A stretch of 51,348 bases of DNA from Oscillospiraceae bacterium (GTDB lineage Bacteria > Bacillota > Clostridia > Oscillospirales > Oscillospiraceae), in contig JAFRPC010000022.1 in assembly GCA_017429325.1 (NCBI GenBank), forward strand, positions 1-51,348. Direction: 5' to 3'. Below are positions 25,085 through 34,641 of the stretch, piece after piece (position 1 is the first letter of the stretch; each line of letters opens with the position of its first letter). A model generated the notes under the pieces. That model ran no database searches. It was not told where the DNA came from and was given only the letters and a program-made list of their open reading frames with translations. The position numbers were made by a program, and so were the translations under genes.

Positions 25085-26986
25085 TCAGTTCTTTTTGTTC
25101 AGTCCCAGGGCTTCCCGGAAGAATTCTGCGGTCTGGTCCAGAACGCCCTCCCGGAAGGGGGATTCCAGGCCTGCGCCCTCCATTACCGCCTGGACCCCGG
25201 CTTCATAGTCCCGGTCCAGCAGGCGGAAATAGGCGGCGACACCCTCTCCTGCCTCCTCCGCCTCCAGCTCGTAGACCTGGAGGGAGCTCTCCGCCGAGAC
25301 GCAGTAGCTGATGATGTAGTAGGGCACCTCGTAGAAGTGCAGCACGTCGATCCAGCCCATAGAATAGAAGAAATCGTAGCCCGGCACATAGAAGCTGTAG
25401 TCCTTGCAGCACTGGAGATAGACGGCGTTGACGGCCTCCAGGCTCAGTTCCTCCGGGTCCAGAGCATAGACCCTGGCTTCAAAATCCGCGTAAGCGGCCT
25501 GGGAGACGAAAGTTTGCAGAGAATCCATCAGGGCGATCTTCGTCATATCCGATTTCTCTTTTTCCGTCAGCGTGTCCGTGTAGCGCAGGGCCAGGAACTC
25601 CATAGCCTGGGAGAAGGTCTCCGCGGTCTCCAGGTCCTCGTTGGCTCCGTAATTGTGGAAGCTGTCGGTAAAATGGCCGAACTCATGGGCGAAGGTGGTG
25701 TAGTCCGAGCCGGTGCCGCTGGCGTTCACCAACAGGAAGGGCGCCTCATAGTCGTAGATGTAGATCTGGAAGGAGGCCTCCACCTTCTCCGGAGACCGGT
25801 GGATGTCACAGAGCTCATAGGTCTCCATAAAGCGATAGGCATCCCAGACCGCACCGCCGATCTTCTTTGCGGCAGATTGCAGCATGTCCGTCATCTGCTG
25901 CTCCGTGGCGTCTCCCACCGTGAGCCGGGAGAGGGCCAGGTCGGCCTCCGCCTGATTCTGCACCGGGACCAGCTTCTCCCGGATCTCGGCCAGGAAGGCG
26001 TCCCCCTGCTCGGGAGTGTAATCCCGCTGATATTCCACCTCGTAGCTGTATTCCGCGTAGCTGTCATAGTCCAGGGCCGCGGCAAGCTGCTGACGGACCT
26101 TCACCAGCTCCACAAAGAGCTCCCCGAGGCTGGGATTGTACTGCTCGTAATAGGCCTTGATCGCGGCAAGATAGACATAATAATCGTCGGTGTCCAGCCA
26201 CTCCTCCAGGGATTTCGTCTCCTCCTTCACCGTCACCTGGGGGTCCGCCGTAAGGTTCCGGTATTGGGTCAGCAGGGTCTTCTCCTGCTGGGCCAGGCGC
26301 AGGTATTCCTCGTTGGTGTAGACAGAATAGTCGTCGTACTTCTCGAAAAAGCCCTCGCCGAAATACAGGTCCTCCAGCGCATCCCGGCTGGGAGAAGCCG
26401 CGAAGGCCTTCATCAGCGCCTCTAACTTCTCTTCTAAGTTCGGGGTCTCCTCCTCGCAGAAGTTGAACTCCTCCATGTAATAGCTGTCGGTGGTGTCGAG
26501 GCTGTGGCGGGCGTTGGCGAGGCAGTCCATGGAATAGAAGCTGATGTACCGAGTGTAGAGCTCGTAGTAGTCCTCCAGCAGCGCTTCCGCGTCGTCGGAC
26601 TCCTCCGCCTTTTCTGTCAGGGCTGCGAAATCCACATACAAGGTCTCCGTATCCGGGCGCCGGTACTCCATCTCGGAGAACTTGACCATTTCCACGGGCT
26701 CGTCGGGCAGATAGTCCCGCTGGCCTGCGTTTTTCCAACGGATCAGGGGATCTGTGTCCGTCTCAGGCCCCGTGGTCTCCCCGGTATTCTCGGTAGGCTC
26801 CGTGGTGGCGGTCAGTGTCGTCACGGCTGCGGTCGTTCCGGCGGCTTCAGTGCTTTCACGGCTCTGGGTCCCGGTGGGGTCTTCTTTCTGATTCTGGCAG
26901 CCGAAGGCCAGGACGCACAGGCCCAGGACCAGACATACGACCAGCACCAAGGCCAACAGGCTGAACATCTCGTTGCTGCGTTTCAT
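25085..26986 (-). CDS. M3-family metallopeptidase lipoprotein
   Basis: The 633-residue precursor has a type II signal peptide: basic start, hydrophobic LALVLVVCLVLGLCVL and lipobox LAFGC. A Thr/Glu-rich linker of about 65 residues follows. The peptidase part carries HEFGH (His434, Glu435, His438) in TTFAHEFGHF, as in oligoendopeptidase F relatives. It would be anchored to the outer face of the membrane and cut peptides there. The ATG at 26986 has AAAGGAG 8 bases upstream. It lies 94 bases after the AGCS symporter gene, which suggests a peptide/amino-acid uptake pair. Confidence 0.88.
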   Translation of the reverse strand: MKRSNEMFSLLALVLVVCLVLGLCVLAFGCQNQKEDPTGTQSRESTEAAGTTAAVTTLTATTEPTENTGETTGPETDTDPLIRWKNAGQRDYLPDEPVEMVKFSEMEYRRPDTETLYVDFAALTEKAEESDDAEALLEDYYELYTRYISFYSMDCLANARHSLDTTDSYYMEEFNFCEEETPNLEEKLEALMKAFAASPSRDALEDLYFGEGFFEKYDDYSVYTNEEYLRLAQQEKTLLTQYRNLTADPQVTVKEETKSLEEWLDTDDYYVYLAAIKAYYEQYNPSLGELFVELVKVRQQLAAALDYDSYAEYSYEVEYQRDYTPEQGDAFLAEIREKLVPVQNQAEADLALSRLTVGDATEQQMTDMLQSAAKKIGGAVWDAYRFMETYELCDIHRSPEKVEASFQIYIYDYEAPFLLVNASGTGSDYTTFAHEFGHFTDSFHNYGANEDLETAETFSQAMEFLALRYTDTLTEKEKSDMTKIALMDSLQTFVSQAAYADFEARVYALDPEELSLEAVNAVYLQCCKDYSFYVPGYDFFYSMGWIDVLHFYEVPYYIISYCVSAESSLQVYELEAEEAGEGVAAYFRLLDRDYEAGVQAVMEGAGLESPFREGVLDQTAEFFREALGLNKKN

Positions 26987-27080
26987 GGCAAGTCTCCTTT
27001 GTTCGTGTCTGTTCTGTTCGGGAGCGATTTCAGAACGGAAGAAAAGTTTTTTGTTATTATACCGGAAACGATACAAAAAA

Positions 27081-28460
27081 TCAAGAAACACTCTTCTTTC
27101 GGATCCGGATTTTTGTTCCGAATCTGATTTTCGGGCTCAGGAGCATCAGGGCGATCCCATTCGGCACGGCCATCAGCGCATTGCAGAGATTCGCCGCGGA
27201 CCAGACAGCCCTGGCGGAGCACCAGGGCGCGATTGCCACGGTCAGCGTATAGAGGGCGAGATAGACCCTTTTGAGCCATTCTCGTTCCCCGGTCAATGCC
27301 TCCAGACAGGCCGTTCCGTAACAGCTCCAGCCCAGGACCGTAGTCAAGGAAAACAGGGTCAGCATCCCAGTCAGCAGACCCATGGAAACCGGTTCCGGCA
27401 GAGGCAGACCCACGGCAAAGGCCTCCATTGCCGCGCCGAGCCCCGCACCGGCGGTGCCGGTACACAGCAGCACCAGAGCTGTCATGGTGCAAATCAAGAA
27501 GGTGTCGAAGACCACGGCGGTCATGGAAAGAAGTCCCTGCTCCTCCGGGCTGAGCCCCTCCGCCGAGGCCGCGGCGATCGGGCCGGTGCCCAACCCCGCC
27601 TCGTGGGAGAAGACGCCCCGACTGACCCCGGCTGCCGCAGCCCCAAGCAGGCCCCCCGCCCCGGCGCCCGGACGAAACGCCCCTCGGAAAACCGCCTGCA
27701 CCGCGCTGGGCAGGGCAGCAGCGTTTCTGCATAAAATCCAAAGGCAGCAGAGCAGGTAGGCGCCGCCCATCAGCGGGACCAGCAGCGTCGAAACCCGGCT
27801 GACCCTCTGGATGCCGCCGAAGACCGTCGCGCCGGTCAGGAGGGCGAACACAAGCCCCAGGACCGCAGCAGGCAGCGGGATCCCCCGCCCCCCTGCCAGC
27901 ACCAAGCTGGGCAGTCGCAGGCCGAGTCGGGCCGTCAACAGACTGAGGCAGGCGCTCACGCTGCCGATTTGCACAAAGGTCCCGACCCCGCAGAGCCCGG
28001 CAAAGGCGCCGAACAAGGCGAAGCTGCAAGCAAGGGGCCTTCCCAGTGGGCCGAGGCCCAGCCGCATATAGGCAAAGGGACCGCCGCGCCATTGTCCGTT
28101 TCGGTCCCGGCTCCGATAGCGGACAGCCAGATAGCCCTCCGCGTATTTGAGGGCCAGGCCGGTCAAGGCGCTGAGCTCCATCCAGAGCAGGGCCCCCGGT
28201 CCGCCTAAGGAGAGGGCCGTCGCCACGCCGATGATATTCCCGGTCCCAATGGCCGCGGAGAGGGAGGTGCAGAGGGCGCCGAGGGGCGTCACGCCGCCTT
28301 TGGCCCTGGAGCGCCGGAACAGCAGCTTGAAAGCCTTGGGCAGGTCCAAAAGCGTCCGGCCCCGAAATTGGAGCGTCAGTTTGAGCCCCGTCCCCAAGAG
28401 GAGCAGCAGCAGCGGCCAGCTCCATACGGCCCGTTCCAGCTTGCCCAACAGCGTTTCCAT
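27081..28460 (-). CDS. AGCS-family sodium:alanine/amino-acid symporter
   Basis: The 459-residue protein has about ten hydrophobic helices and the AGCS features LQFRGRTLLDLPKAFKLLF near the start, SLSAAIGTGNIIGVATALSLGGPGALLWME and SRGVFSHEAGLGTGPIAAA. It imports alanine, glycine or similar amino acids with Na+. The ATG at 28460 follows a GGGGGGAAA ribosome site. It is divergent from murC and precedes the M3 lipoprotein gene on the same strand. Confidence 0.9.
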   Translation of the reverse strand: METLLGKLERAVWSWPLLLLLLGTGLKLTLQFRGRTLLDLPKAFKLLFRRSRAKGGVTPLGALCTSLSAAIGTGNIIGVATALSLGGPGALLWMELSALTGLALKYAEGYLAVRYRSRDRNGQWRGGPFAYMRLGLGPLGRPLACSFALFGAFAGLCGVGTFVQIGSVSACLSLLTARLGLRLPSLVLAGGRGIPLPAAVLGLVFALLTGATVFGGIQRVSRVSTLLVPLMGGAYLLCCLWILCRNAAALPSAVQAVFRGAFRPGAGAGGLLGAAAAGVSRGVFSHEAGLGTGPIAAASAEGLSPEEQGLLSMTAVVFDTFLICTMTALVLLCTGTAGAGLGAAMEAFAVGLPLPEPVSMGLLTGMLTLFSLTTVLGWSCYGTACLEALTGEREWLKRVYLALYTLTVAIAPWCSARAVWSAANLCNALMAVPNGIALMLLSPKIRFGTKIRIRKKSVS

Positions 28461-28533
28461 GTCTTTCCCCCCTGCTCTGCGGACTGTTCCGGGAAAAACC
28501 TATGCGTCCTGCTGGGTTTTATGAAAAAAATAC

Positions 28534-28562
28534 TTGCGAAGAGACAAATCACATATTATAAT
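28534..28562 (+). promoter_or_regulatory. Sigma-A type promoter of murC-lacZ
   Basis: TTGCGA (28534-28539), 17-base spacer, TATAAT (28557-28562), 66 bases before the murC ATG. Confidence 0.7.
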
Positions 28563-28628
28563 ATTAAAATAAGATTCTCTTTTGCCGGACTCCGCTTTGG
28601 GTCCGAGACTGTTCGGGAGGCGTCGAAC

Positions 28629-30011
28629 ATGCGAGAAACAAAAGTCCGAAAAATCAAGGCCTGCTTTCAGCCAGGCAAGCGGGTCCATCTGGTGGGCATC
28701 GGCGGGGTGTCCATGCGTCCGCTGGGCATCGTGCTGCGGGACCGGGGCATAATCATCACCGGCTCCGATATGAATTCCTCCGTCTCCACGGAGGAGTTAG
28801 AGGCCCATGGCATCCCCGTCTACATCGGCCATCGGGCTGAGAATATCCGCGGGGCGGACTGCGTGATCCGCACCGCTGCCGCCCACAACGACAATCCGGA
28901 GATCGCCGCCGCCCGGGCCGCCGGAATCCCCGTCTTTGAACGGGCCGAGGCCTGGGGCGTGCTGATGCAGGAATACCGCAACGCCATCTGCGTGGCTGGT
29001 ACCCACGGCAAGACCACCACCACCGGTATGCTTACCCACATCTTCATGCAGGCCCAGCGGGACCCCACTGTGATGATCGGCGGCTATCTGCCCCTGTTGC
29101 ACGCCGGACATCGGGTGGGCGCGGGCGACACCATCATTGCCGAGAGCTGCGAGTACTGCAACTCCTTCCACAATTTCTCCCCCACCGTGGCCGTCATCAA
29201 CAACATCGAGGAAGACCATCTGGACTTCTTCAAGGACTTAGAGGACATCAAGGCCTCCTTCCGGCACTTTGCGGAGCTGGTGCCGAAACGCGGCCAAATC
29301 ATTGCCAACGGCGACGACGCCAACACCGCTGACGCTCTGAAGGGCCTGAAGTATCTGAGCTTCGGCCTCGGAGAACAAAACACGGTCCATCCCCTGGAGA
29401 TCTCCGAGGACTGGCAGCACTGCACGGTACTCTGCGACGGCGTGCCCTACTGCGAGCTGGACCTGGCCGTCCACGGCAAGTACAACCTCATCAACGCCCT
29501 GGGCGCCTGCGCCGTGGCCTGGTACATGGGCATCTCCGGCGAGGACGCGGCGGAGGCTCTGGCCTCCTTCACCGGCGCGGGCAGACGGCTGGAATTCAAG
29601 GGCCGCTGCAAGGGCGCGGACGTGTACGACGACTATGCCCACCATCCCCACGAGGTCAGGGCCCTGCTGGAGGCCGTGCGCACCATGGGCTATGACAGGA
29701 TGATCGTGGCCTTCCAGCCTCACACCTTCACCCGCACCAAGGCCCTGTTTGAGCAGTTCGTCGAGGAGCTTCAGGCGCCGGACATCCTGGTTCTGGCCGA
29801 GATCTACGCGGCCCGGGAGCAGAACACCGTGAACATCCACTCCAGCGACCTGGCCGCCCGCATACCCGGCGCTCTCTGCTTCGACACCCTGCCGGAGGTC
29901 TCCGACTGTCTGCGCTCCCTGGCCCGGCCCGGCGACATTATCCTGACCGTCGGCGCGGGGGACATCTACAGGGCGGGCGAGGCCATCTGCGAACCGGAGG
30001 AGCAGCAATGA
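28629..30011 (+). CDS. murC: UDP-N-acetylmuramate--L-alanine ligase
   Basis: The 460-residue Mur ligase has the N-terminal UDP-binding GIGGVSMRPLG (about 23-33), the ATP P-loop GTHGKTTTTG (124-133), a SCEYCNSFHNFSP active-site segment, and a C-terminal domain with YDDYAHHPHEV and FQPHTFTRTKAL. HVHL-type GIGGxSM and the DDYAHHP motif identify MurC over MurD/E/F. It adds L-alanine to UDP-MurNAc for peptidoglycan. The ATG at 28629 has GGGAGG 8 bases upstream; codons further upstream in frame lack one. It overlaps the following beta-galactosidase gene by 4 bases. Confidence 0.93.
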   Translation: MRETKVRKIKACFQPGKRVHLVGIGGVSMRPLGIVLRDRGIIITGSDMNSSVSTEELEAHGIPVYIGHRAENIRGADCVIRTAAAHNDNPEIAAARAAGIPVFERAEAWGVLMQEYRNAICVAGTHGKTTTTGMLTHIFMQAQRDPTVMIGGYLPLLHAGHRVGAGDTIIAESCEYCNSFHNFSPTVAVINNIEEDHLDFFKDLEDIKASFRHFAELVPKRGQIIANGDDANTADALKGLKYLSFGLGEQNTVHPLEISEDWQHCTVLCDGVPYCELDLAVHGKYNLINALGACAVAWYMGISGEDAAEALASFTGAGRRLEFKGRCKGADVYDDYAHHPHEVRALLEAVRTMGYDRMIVAFQPHTFTRTKALFEQFVEELQAPDILVLAEIYAAREQNTVNIHSSDLAARIPGALCFDTLPEVSDCLRSLARPGDIILTVGAGDIYRAGEAICEPEEQQ

Positions 30012-32953
30012 AATACACCCTCAACCAACAGAATTACGCCGATTTTTCGGTGTACGAGCTCCATAAGCTGCCGCCCAGGAGCTACTTCATCCCCTATCCG
30101 GACCGGGCGAAGGCCGACGCCGTAACCCCTCTCGAGAAACGCTACCGCTCCGAGAAGGTCCTGTGTCTCAATGGGAGCTGGGACTTCCGATTCTATCCCC
30201 GTCCCGCGGAGCTGCCCGACGAGCTGGACACCGACGCCGTGGAATTCGAGAAGATCCAAGTCCCCGGCTGCTGGCAGTTCCAGGGCTATGACCGGCCCTT
30301 CTATCTGAACGTCCGCTACCAGTTCCCCTTCGACCCGCCCAGGATCCCCACGACGGAGCCGGTGGGCACGGTCTTCTCCTGGATCGGCTTCGACCAGGGC
30401 ATCAAGCCCCGGTGGAAGAAGCCGAAGGACGAGTACAACTTCGTGGGCGTCTATCGCCGGACCTTAGAGCTTGGCCCGGAGCCGCGGCGCTACGTCATCT
30501 CCTTCCTGGGCGTGGCGAGCTGCCTGGACCTCTACGTCAACGGGCAGTACGCAGGCTGCTCCGAGGGCGCCCACAATACGGCGGAGTTCGACCTGAGCGA
30601 GCTCCTGCACCCCGGCGAAAATGAGCTTCTGGCAGTGGTCCGCCGCTGGTGCACCGGCTCCTATCTGGAATGCCAGGACATGTTCCGGAACAACGGCATC
30701 TTCCGGGACGTGCTGCTGCGCATCGACGAGCCCGCGGACCTCTGGGACATCGACGCAAGGACGGAAAAGCAGGGCGAGACCTATGCCCTGACCCTGTGCG
30801 CCGAGGCCGCCGAGGGGACGAGGGTGCGCTTCACCCTGGAGGGACAAGGCCTCTCCCGCTGCGCCGAGGCGCTCGTGCGCAATGGAAAAGCCCAGGTTCG
30901 CTTCGAGGACCTTTCCGTGACGGAATGGAACGCGGAAGCGCCGGTCCTCTACAATGTCTATTTTGAGACGGATACCTGCTGCGTCAAGGAGCGCATCGGC
31001 TTCCGCACCGTAGAAATCCAAGGCGACGTCTTCCTGCTGAACGGCAAAAAGCTGAAGCTCAAGGGCGTCAACCACCACGACACCTCTCCCACCGGCGGCT
31101 ATACCATGTCCCCGGAGGAGATCCAGCGGGACCTGAAGCTCTGCAAGGCCTTCCACATCGACACGATCCGCAGCTCCCACTATCCCCCGGACCCCCTGCT
31201 CTTGGAGCTGGCGGAGGAGCTGGGCCTCTATATCATCGACGAAAACGACCTGGAGACCCACGGCGTCTGGGCTCACCGCTTCCCGCCCAACTACGACCAC
31301 ATCTCCGACGACCCCAAATGGGAGCCCCGCTATCTGGACCGCGTCGCCCGGCTCTACGGGCGGGACAAGCTGCACGGAAATTCCTGCGTGATTCTATGGT
31401 CCCTGGGCAACGAATCCGGCGGGACCTGCAACATCGACGCCATGTACGACTGGCTGAAGCAGCGAACGTCCCTGCCGATCCACTATGAATCCATCATCCA
31501 CTGCAAGCGCAAGGCCTACGACGTGGGCAGCGAGATGTACCCCAAGCCGGAAGCCGTGCTGGCCGTTGCGGAGCACCGCCGCAAGGAGGCGCCGCTGAAC
31601 GACCGCCCCTACTTCCTCTGCGAATACGCCCACGCCATGGGTGTCGGCCCCGGCAACGTGGAGGCCTACTGGAAGCTCATCTACGAGCACGACAATCTCA
31701 TGGGCGGCTGCGTCTGGGAGATGGTGGACCACGCGGTCCTCCACGCCGACGGCAGCTATACCTACGGCGGCGACCACGGCGAATGGGAGCACGACGGCAA
31801 CTTCTGCGTGGACGGGCTCTTCTACCCGGACAGAAGCCCCTCCACCGGCGCCCACATTCTTCGCCACATCTACCGTCCCCTTCGGGTTCGGCACCTGGAA
31901 GGCAGTGCCTTTGAGATTTTCAACACCACGGCCTTCACTCCCGGCTCCGTCTACCGGCTCCGCTTCCGTTGGAACGACGGCACGGAAACGGAGCTTTGTC
32001 CCGAAGTGGAGCCCCTGTCAAAGTGCCGCGTGGAGCTGCCCTTGGGCGCAAGGACCCCGGAGGGCCTCCGCGTCACCGTCGTCGCCACAGACAGCCGGAC
32101 CGGTCAGGAAGTCTCCGTCGAACAACTCACTTTGGAGGAGCCGGAGCTTCCCCTGCCCGCGGTCCGCGGGCTCCCGGAGGGCGTCAGCTTCCCCAATGGC
32201 CGCTTCTGTCTGGAGCTGCCCGGCGGCCACAAGCTGACTGCGGAGACCCCCTCCACCAGCCTCTGGCGGGCCGCCACGGACAACGACCGGGACCCCCAGG
32301 GCTCCAACACCATGCGCCGCTGGTACGGTACAAAGGAGACTGTGCTCTCCGTCAAACAGACTGACACCGGTTATGAGCTCCGTTCCCGACTGACGCGGGA
32401 CCCCCTGACCGTCTTCGAGGTCACGGATAGCTATGAGGGCACGGCGGACGGCATCCTCGTCACCAGCCGCCTGCACTGCCTCCGGGGCAAGGGGACCCTC
32501 CCCCGCTTCGGCAAGGTCTTCCGGCTCCACAAGCGCTTCGACCGGGTGACATATTTCGGGCGCACCGGGGAGAGCTACTGCGATATGAAGGAGCAGTTCC
32601 CCATCGGCGTTTCTGAAGCCCTGCCGGTGGAGCGCATGACGGAGCCCAACCTCAAGCCCCAGGAGAGCGGCAACCGCTGTGACTGCCAATGGGCGGAGCT
32701 GACGGACGGAAAGACCGTCGTGCGCTTCGAGGCCGTGGACCGGCCCTTTGAGCTGGGGGTCAAGCCCTACAGCGACAAAGCCCTCACGCAGATGAAGCAC
32801 CGGGAGGACGAGCAGACCACAGGCACCTATGTGACGATCCAGGCCTTCCAGCAGGGCATCGGCACCGGCTCCTGCGGCCCCCGCATCGCGCCGGAGTTCA
32901 TGTGGAACATGAAAGAGGACTACGTGCTGCGCTTTTTGATTCGGGTCGAATAA
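30008..32953 (+). CDS. lacZ: GH2 beta-galactosidase
   Basis: The 981-residue enzyme has the LacZ order: N-terminal jelly roll (LNGSWDFRFYP), immunoglobulin-like domain, TIM barrel with GVNHHDTSPTGGYTM and IDENDLETHG, acid/base Glu469 in LWSLGNESGG, nucleophile Glu539 in FLCEYAHAMG, and a C-terminal beta-galactosidase small-chain domain (LWRAATDNDRDPQG). No signal peptide is present, so it is cytoplasmic and needs a separate lactose or galactoside importer, not seen here. Its ATG overlaps the murC stop (ATGA), an unusual pairing of sugar catabolism with cell-wall synthesis. A strong terminator follows. Confidence 0.95.
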   Translation: MKYTLNQQNYADFSVYELHKLPPRSYFIPYPDRAKADAVTPLEKRYRSEKVLCLNGSWDFRFYPRPAELPDELDTDAVEFEKIQVPGCWQFQGYDRPFYLNVRYQFPFDPPRIPTTEPVGTVFSWIGFDQGIKPRWKKPKDEYNFVGVYRRTLELGPEPRRYVISFLGVASCLDLYVNGQYAGCSEGAHNTAEFDLSELLHPGENELLAVVRRWCTGSYLECQDMFRNNGIFRDVLLRIDEPADLWDIDARTEKQGETYALTLCAEAAEGTRVRFTLEGQGLSRCAEALVRNGKAQVRFEDLSVTEWNAEAPVLYNVYFETDTCCVKERIGFRTVEIQGDVFLLNGKKLKLKGVNHHDTSPTGGYTMSPEEIQRDLKLCKAFHIDTIRSSHYPPDPLLLELAEELGLYIIDENDLETHGVWAHRFPPNYDHISDDPKWEPRYLDRVARLYGRDKLHGNSCVILWSLGNESGGTCNIDAMYDWLKQRTSLPIHYESIIHCKRKAYDVGSEMYPKPEAVLAVAEHRRKEAPLNDRPYFLCEYAHAMGVGPGNVEAYWKLIYEHDNLMGGCVWEMVDHAVLHADGSYTYGGDHGEWEHDGNFCVDGLFYPDRSPSTGAHILRHIYRPLRVRHLEGSAFEIFNTTAFTPGSVYRLRFRWNDGTETELCPEVEPLSKCRVELPLGARTPEGLRVTVVATDSRTGQEVSVEQLTLEEPELPLPAVRGLPEGVSFPNGRFCLELPGGHKLTAETPSTSLWRAATDNDRDPQGSNTMRRWYGTKETVLSVKQTDTGYELRSRLTRDPLTVFEVTDSYEGTADGILVTSRLHCLRGKGTLPRFGKVFRLHKRFDRVTYFGRTGESYCDMKEQFPIGVSEALPVERMTEPNLKPQESGNRCDCQWAELTDGKTVVRFEAVDRPFELGVKPYSDKALTQMKHREDEQTTGTYVTIQAFQQGIGTGSCGPRIAPEFMWNMKEDYVLRFLIRVE

Positions 32954-32968
32954 CGAGATTTTTAGAAC

Positions 32969-33010
32969 GACGCCCGATTGGCGAGCCAATCGGGCGTCAT
33001 TCTATTTTAT
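32969..33010 (+). terminator. Intrinsic terminator after lacZ
   Basis: GACGCCCGATTGG (32969-32981) and CCAATCGGGCGTC (32986-32998) form a perfect 13-bp stem with a CGAG loop, followed by a T-rich tail. It lies between convergent genes and its tail overlaps the end of the amidotransferase gene. Confidence 0.85.
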
Positions 33011-33714
33011 TTTTCTGTTTTTGCAGCGGCCTCCGCGAATGCCCGGAAAATGGGAACACCGGGACCTGTCATGGGGTCGAAAAACTCCGGGTGCCATTGG
33101 ACGGCCCAGAGGAAGCGCTGGGCCGGGTGGAAGAAGGCCTCCACCAGTCCGTCCTCCGCCACGGCCATGGGCTGCAGACAGGGGGCCAGAGTCTTGATGC
33201 CCTGGTGGTGACAGCTGTTGACGCCGAGCTCCTCCGCGCCGTAGAGCTCCGCCAGGGGGCCGGTGAGGGCCACCGGATGCTCCGCCCGGTCATAGGGCCG
33301 TTCCATGCGGTGATTTCTGCCCGCGCCGCGCTGGCTGGGAAGGTCCTGCCAGAGGGTACCGCCTAAGCAGGCGTTGATGAGCTGCAAGCCCCGGCAGATG
33401 CCCAGCACGGGCAGGTCCTTCTCCAGGGCGACCCGGAGCAGGGCCGCGTCCAAGTGGTCCCGGGCGGGACAGGGCTCCCCGCAGGCCTCTATTTTTTCCT
33501 CCCCGTAGAGGGCCGGGTCCACGTCCTGGCCGCCGGTGAAGAGCAGGCCGTCGCAGAGCTCCGTCATCTGTTCGCAGTCCTCTAAGTTTTCCAGCGGCAG
33601 CATCACGGGCAGGGCTCCGGCGGTCTTCAAACCCTTGAAATAGGCCGGGAGCATCCAGTAGGAATCCCTATCCTTGTCATAGAGCGGGATGACGCCGATG
33701 ACGGGTTTTCTCAC
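33007..33714 (-). CDS. Class I glutamine amidotransferase-like hydrolase (peptidase C26, gamma-glutamyl-GABA hydrolase type)
   Basis: The 235-residue protein has the oxyanion/nucleophile motif VLGICRGLQLINACLGG with Cys107, and QWHPEF with His208 and Glu210: a full Cys-His-Glu triad. FTGGQDVDPALYGEE is typical of the PuuD/peptidase C26 group that hydrolyses gamma-glutamyl amides. The start is GTG at 33714, overlapping the flavin reductase stop, with GGGGGAG upstream. The substrate is uncertain. Confidence 0.88.
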   Translation of the reverse strand: MRKPVIGVIPLYDKDRDSYWMLPAYFKGLKTAGALPVMLPLENLEDCEQMTELCDGLLFTGGQDVDPALYGEEKIEACGEPCPARDHLDAALLRVALEKDLPVLGICRGLQLINACLGGTLWQDLPSQRGAGRNHRMERPYDRAEHPVALTGPLAELYGAEELGVNSCHHQGIKTLAPCLQPMAVAEDGLVEAFFHPAQRFLWAVQWHPEFFDPMTGPGVPIFRAFAEAAAKTEK

Positions 33715-34274
33715 GCCTCGTCTCCCCCTTCCTCGGGCTCCAGCACGTAGGCGCTGACGATCTCCCCAAAATAGGTCACGTGGGCGTCCCGGTTGGAGCC
33801 GGTGAAGCTGCTGTCCTTGTCCGCAGGATAGAAGCGCGTTTGCAGGGCCTCGGGCAGCAGCGCGGGGTCCTGCTCCTGACGGTAGAGAACTTTGCACTCC
33901 AGGGTCACGGGGAACTCCCGGAGAGCGGGCACGGAGACGGTCTCTCCCGGAACTGTATGCAGGCCGCAGGCGGCCAGCTTGTCCATGTCTCTGCCGCTCT
34001 TGCCGCCGCAGACGGCGATGACGTTCCGGTCCGGCTCCGAGAGGGGCATGTTGATGGTGAACTCCGGGTTCTGGTCCAGCAGCTCCCGGGTGAAGCGTCC
34101 CACCCGGACGTAGGCGGCAAAGACGGGCCGATTCCAGTTGACGCCTAAGGTCCCCCAGCCGATGACCATGGAATTGACCTTGTCCCCGGCGCAGGAAGTG
34201 AGCAGAATGCCCTTGGACAGGGTCTCAGCGGCCCGGGCCGCGCATTCCGCGAGGCTAAGTTTGCGGCGAATCAT
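33711..34274 (-). CDS. Flavin reductase-like FMN-binding protein
   Basis: The 187-residue protein resembles the flavin reductase-like split barrel: GILLTSCAGDKVNSMVIGWGTLGVNWNRPVFAAYVRVGRFT near the N-terminus, followed by FTINMPLSEPDRNVIAVCGGKSGRDMDK. Members bind FMN and reduce flavin or work as clostridial redox proteins. The start ATG at 34274 has GGAGG 8 bases upstream. It overlaps the amidotransferase gene. Confidence 0.85.
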   Translation of the reverse strand: MIRRKLSLAECAARAAETLSKGILLTSCAGDKVNSMVIGWGTLGVNWNRPVFAAYVRVGRFTRELLDQNPEFTINMPLSEPDRNVIAVCGGKSGRDMDKLAACGLHTVPGETVSVPALREFPVTLECKVLYRQEQDPALLPEALQTRFYPADKDSSFTGSNRDAHVTYFGEIVSAYVLEPEEGGDEA

Positions 34275-34354
34275 TATATATACCTCCAAATATTATTATA
34301 ACGTTGATGGATTTCAGCAGTTGAGGCAACAGGCAACGGGCAACAGGCAACAGA

Positions 34355-34640
34355 CCCGCCTGTAGGGACGGCTCTCAGCCGTCCGCCGTCCCCCGCACGG
34401 ACGCCCCCTCATCCGTCATCGGGCTTCCGTGAGACGCCCGATGACACCTTCCCCCCAGGGGGAAGGCTATCCCGCCTGTAGGGACGGCTCTCAGCCGTCC
34501 GCCGTCCCCCGCATGGACGCCCCCTCATCCGTCATCGGGCTTCCGTGAGACGCCCGATGACACCTTCCCCCCAGGGGGAAGGCTATCCCGCCTGTAGGGA
34601 CGGCTCTCAGCCGTCCGCCGTCCCCCCGCACGGACGAGGC
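34355..34640. repeat. 116-bp tandem repeat (about 2.5 copies) made of three palindromes
   Basis: Units start at 34355, 34471 and 34587. Each full unit contains GGACGGCTCTCAGCCGTCC, then CATCGGGC...GCCCGATG, then CCTTCCCCCCAGGGGGAAGG. Copies differ at only a few bases. The stretch 34275-34640 holds no gene; before the repeat are GGCAACA heptamers (34324-34354). The same palindromes recur in opposite orientation at 46990-47150. Confidence 0.9.
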
Positions 34641-34641
34641 A

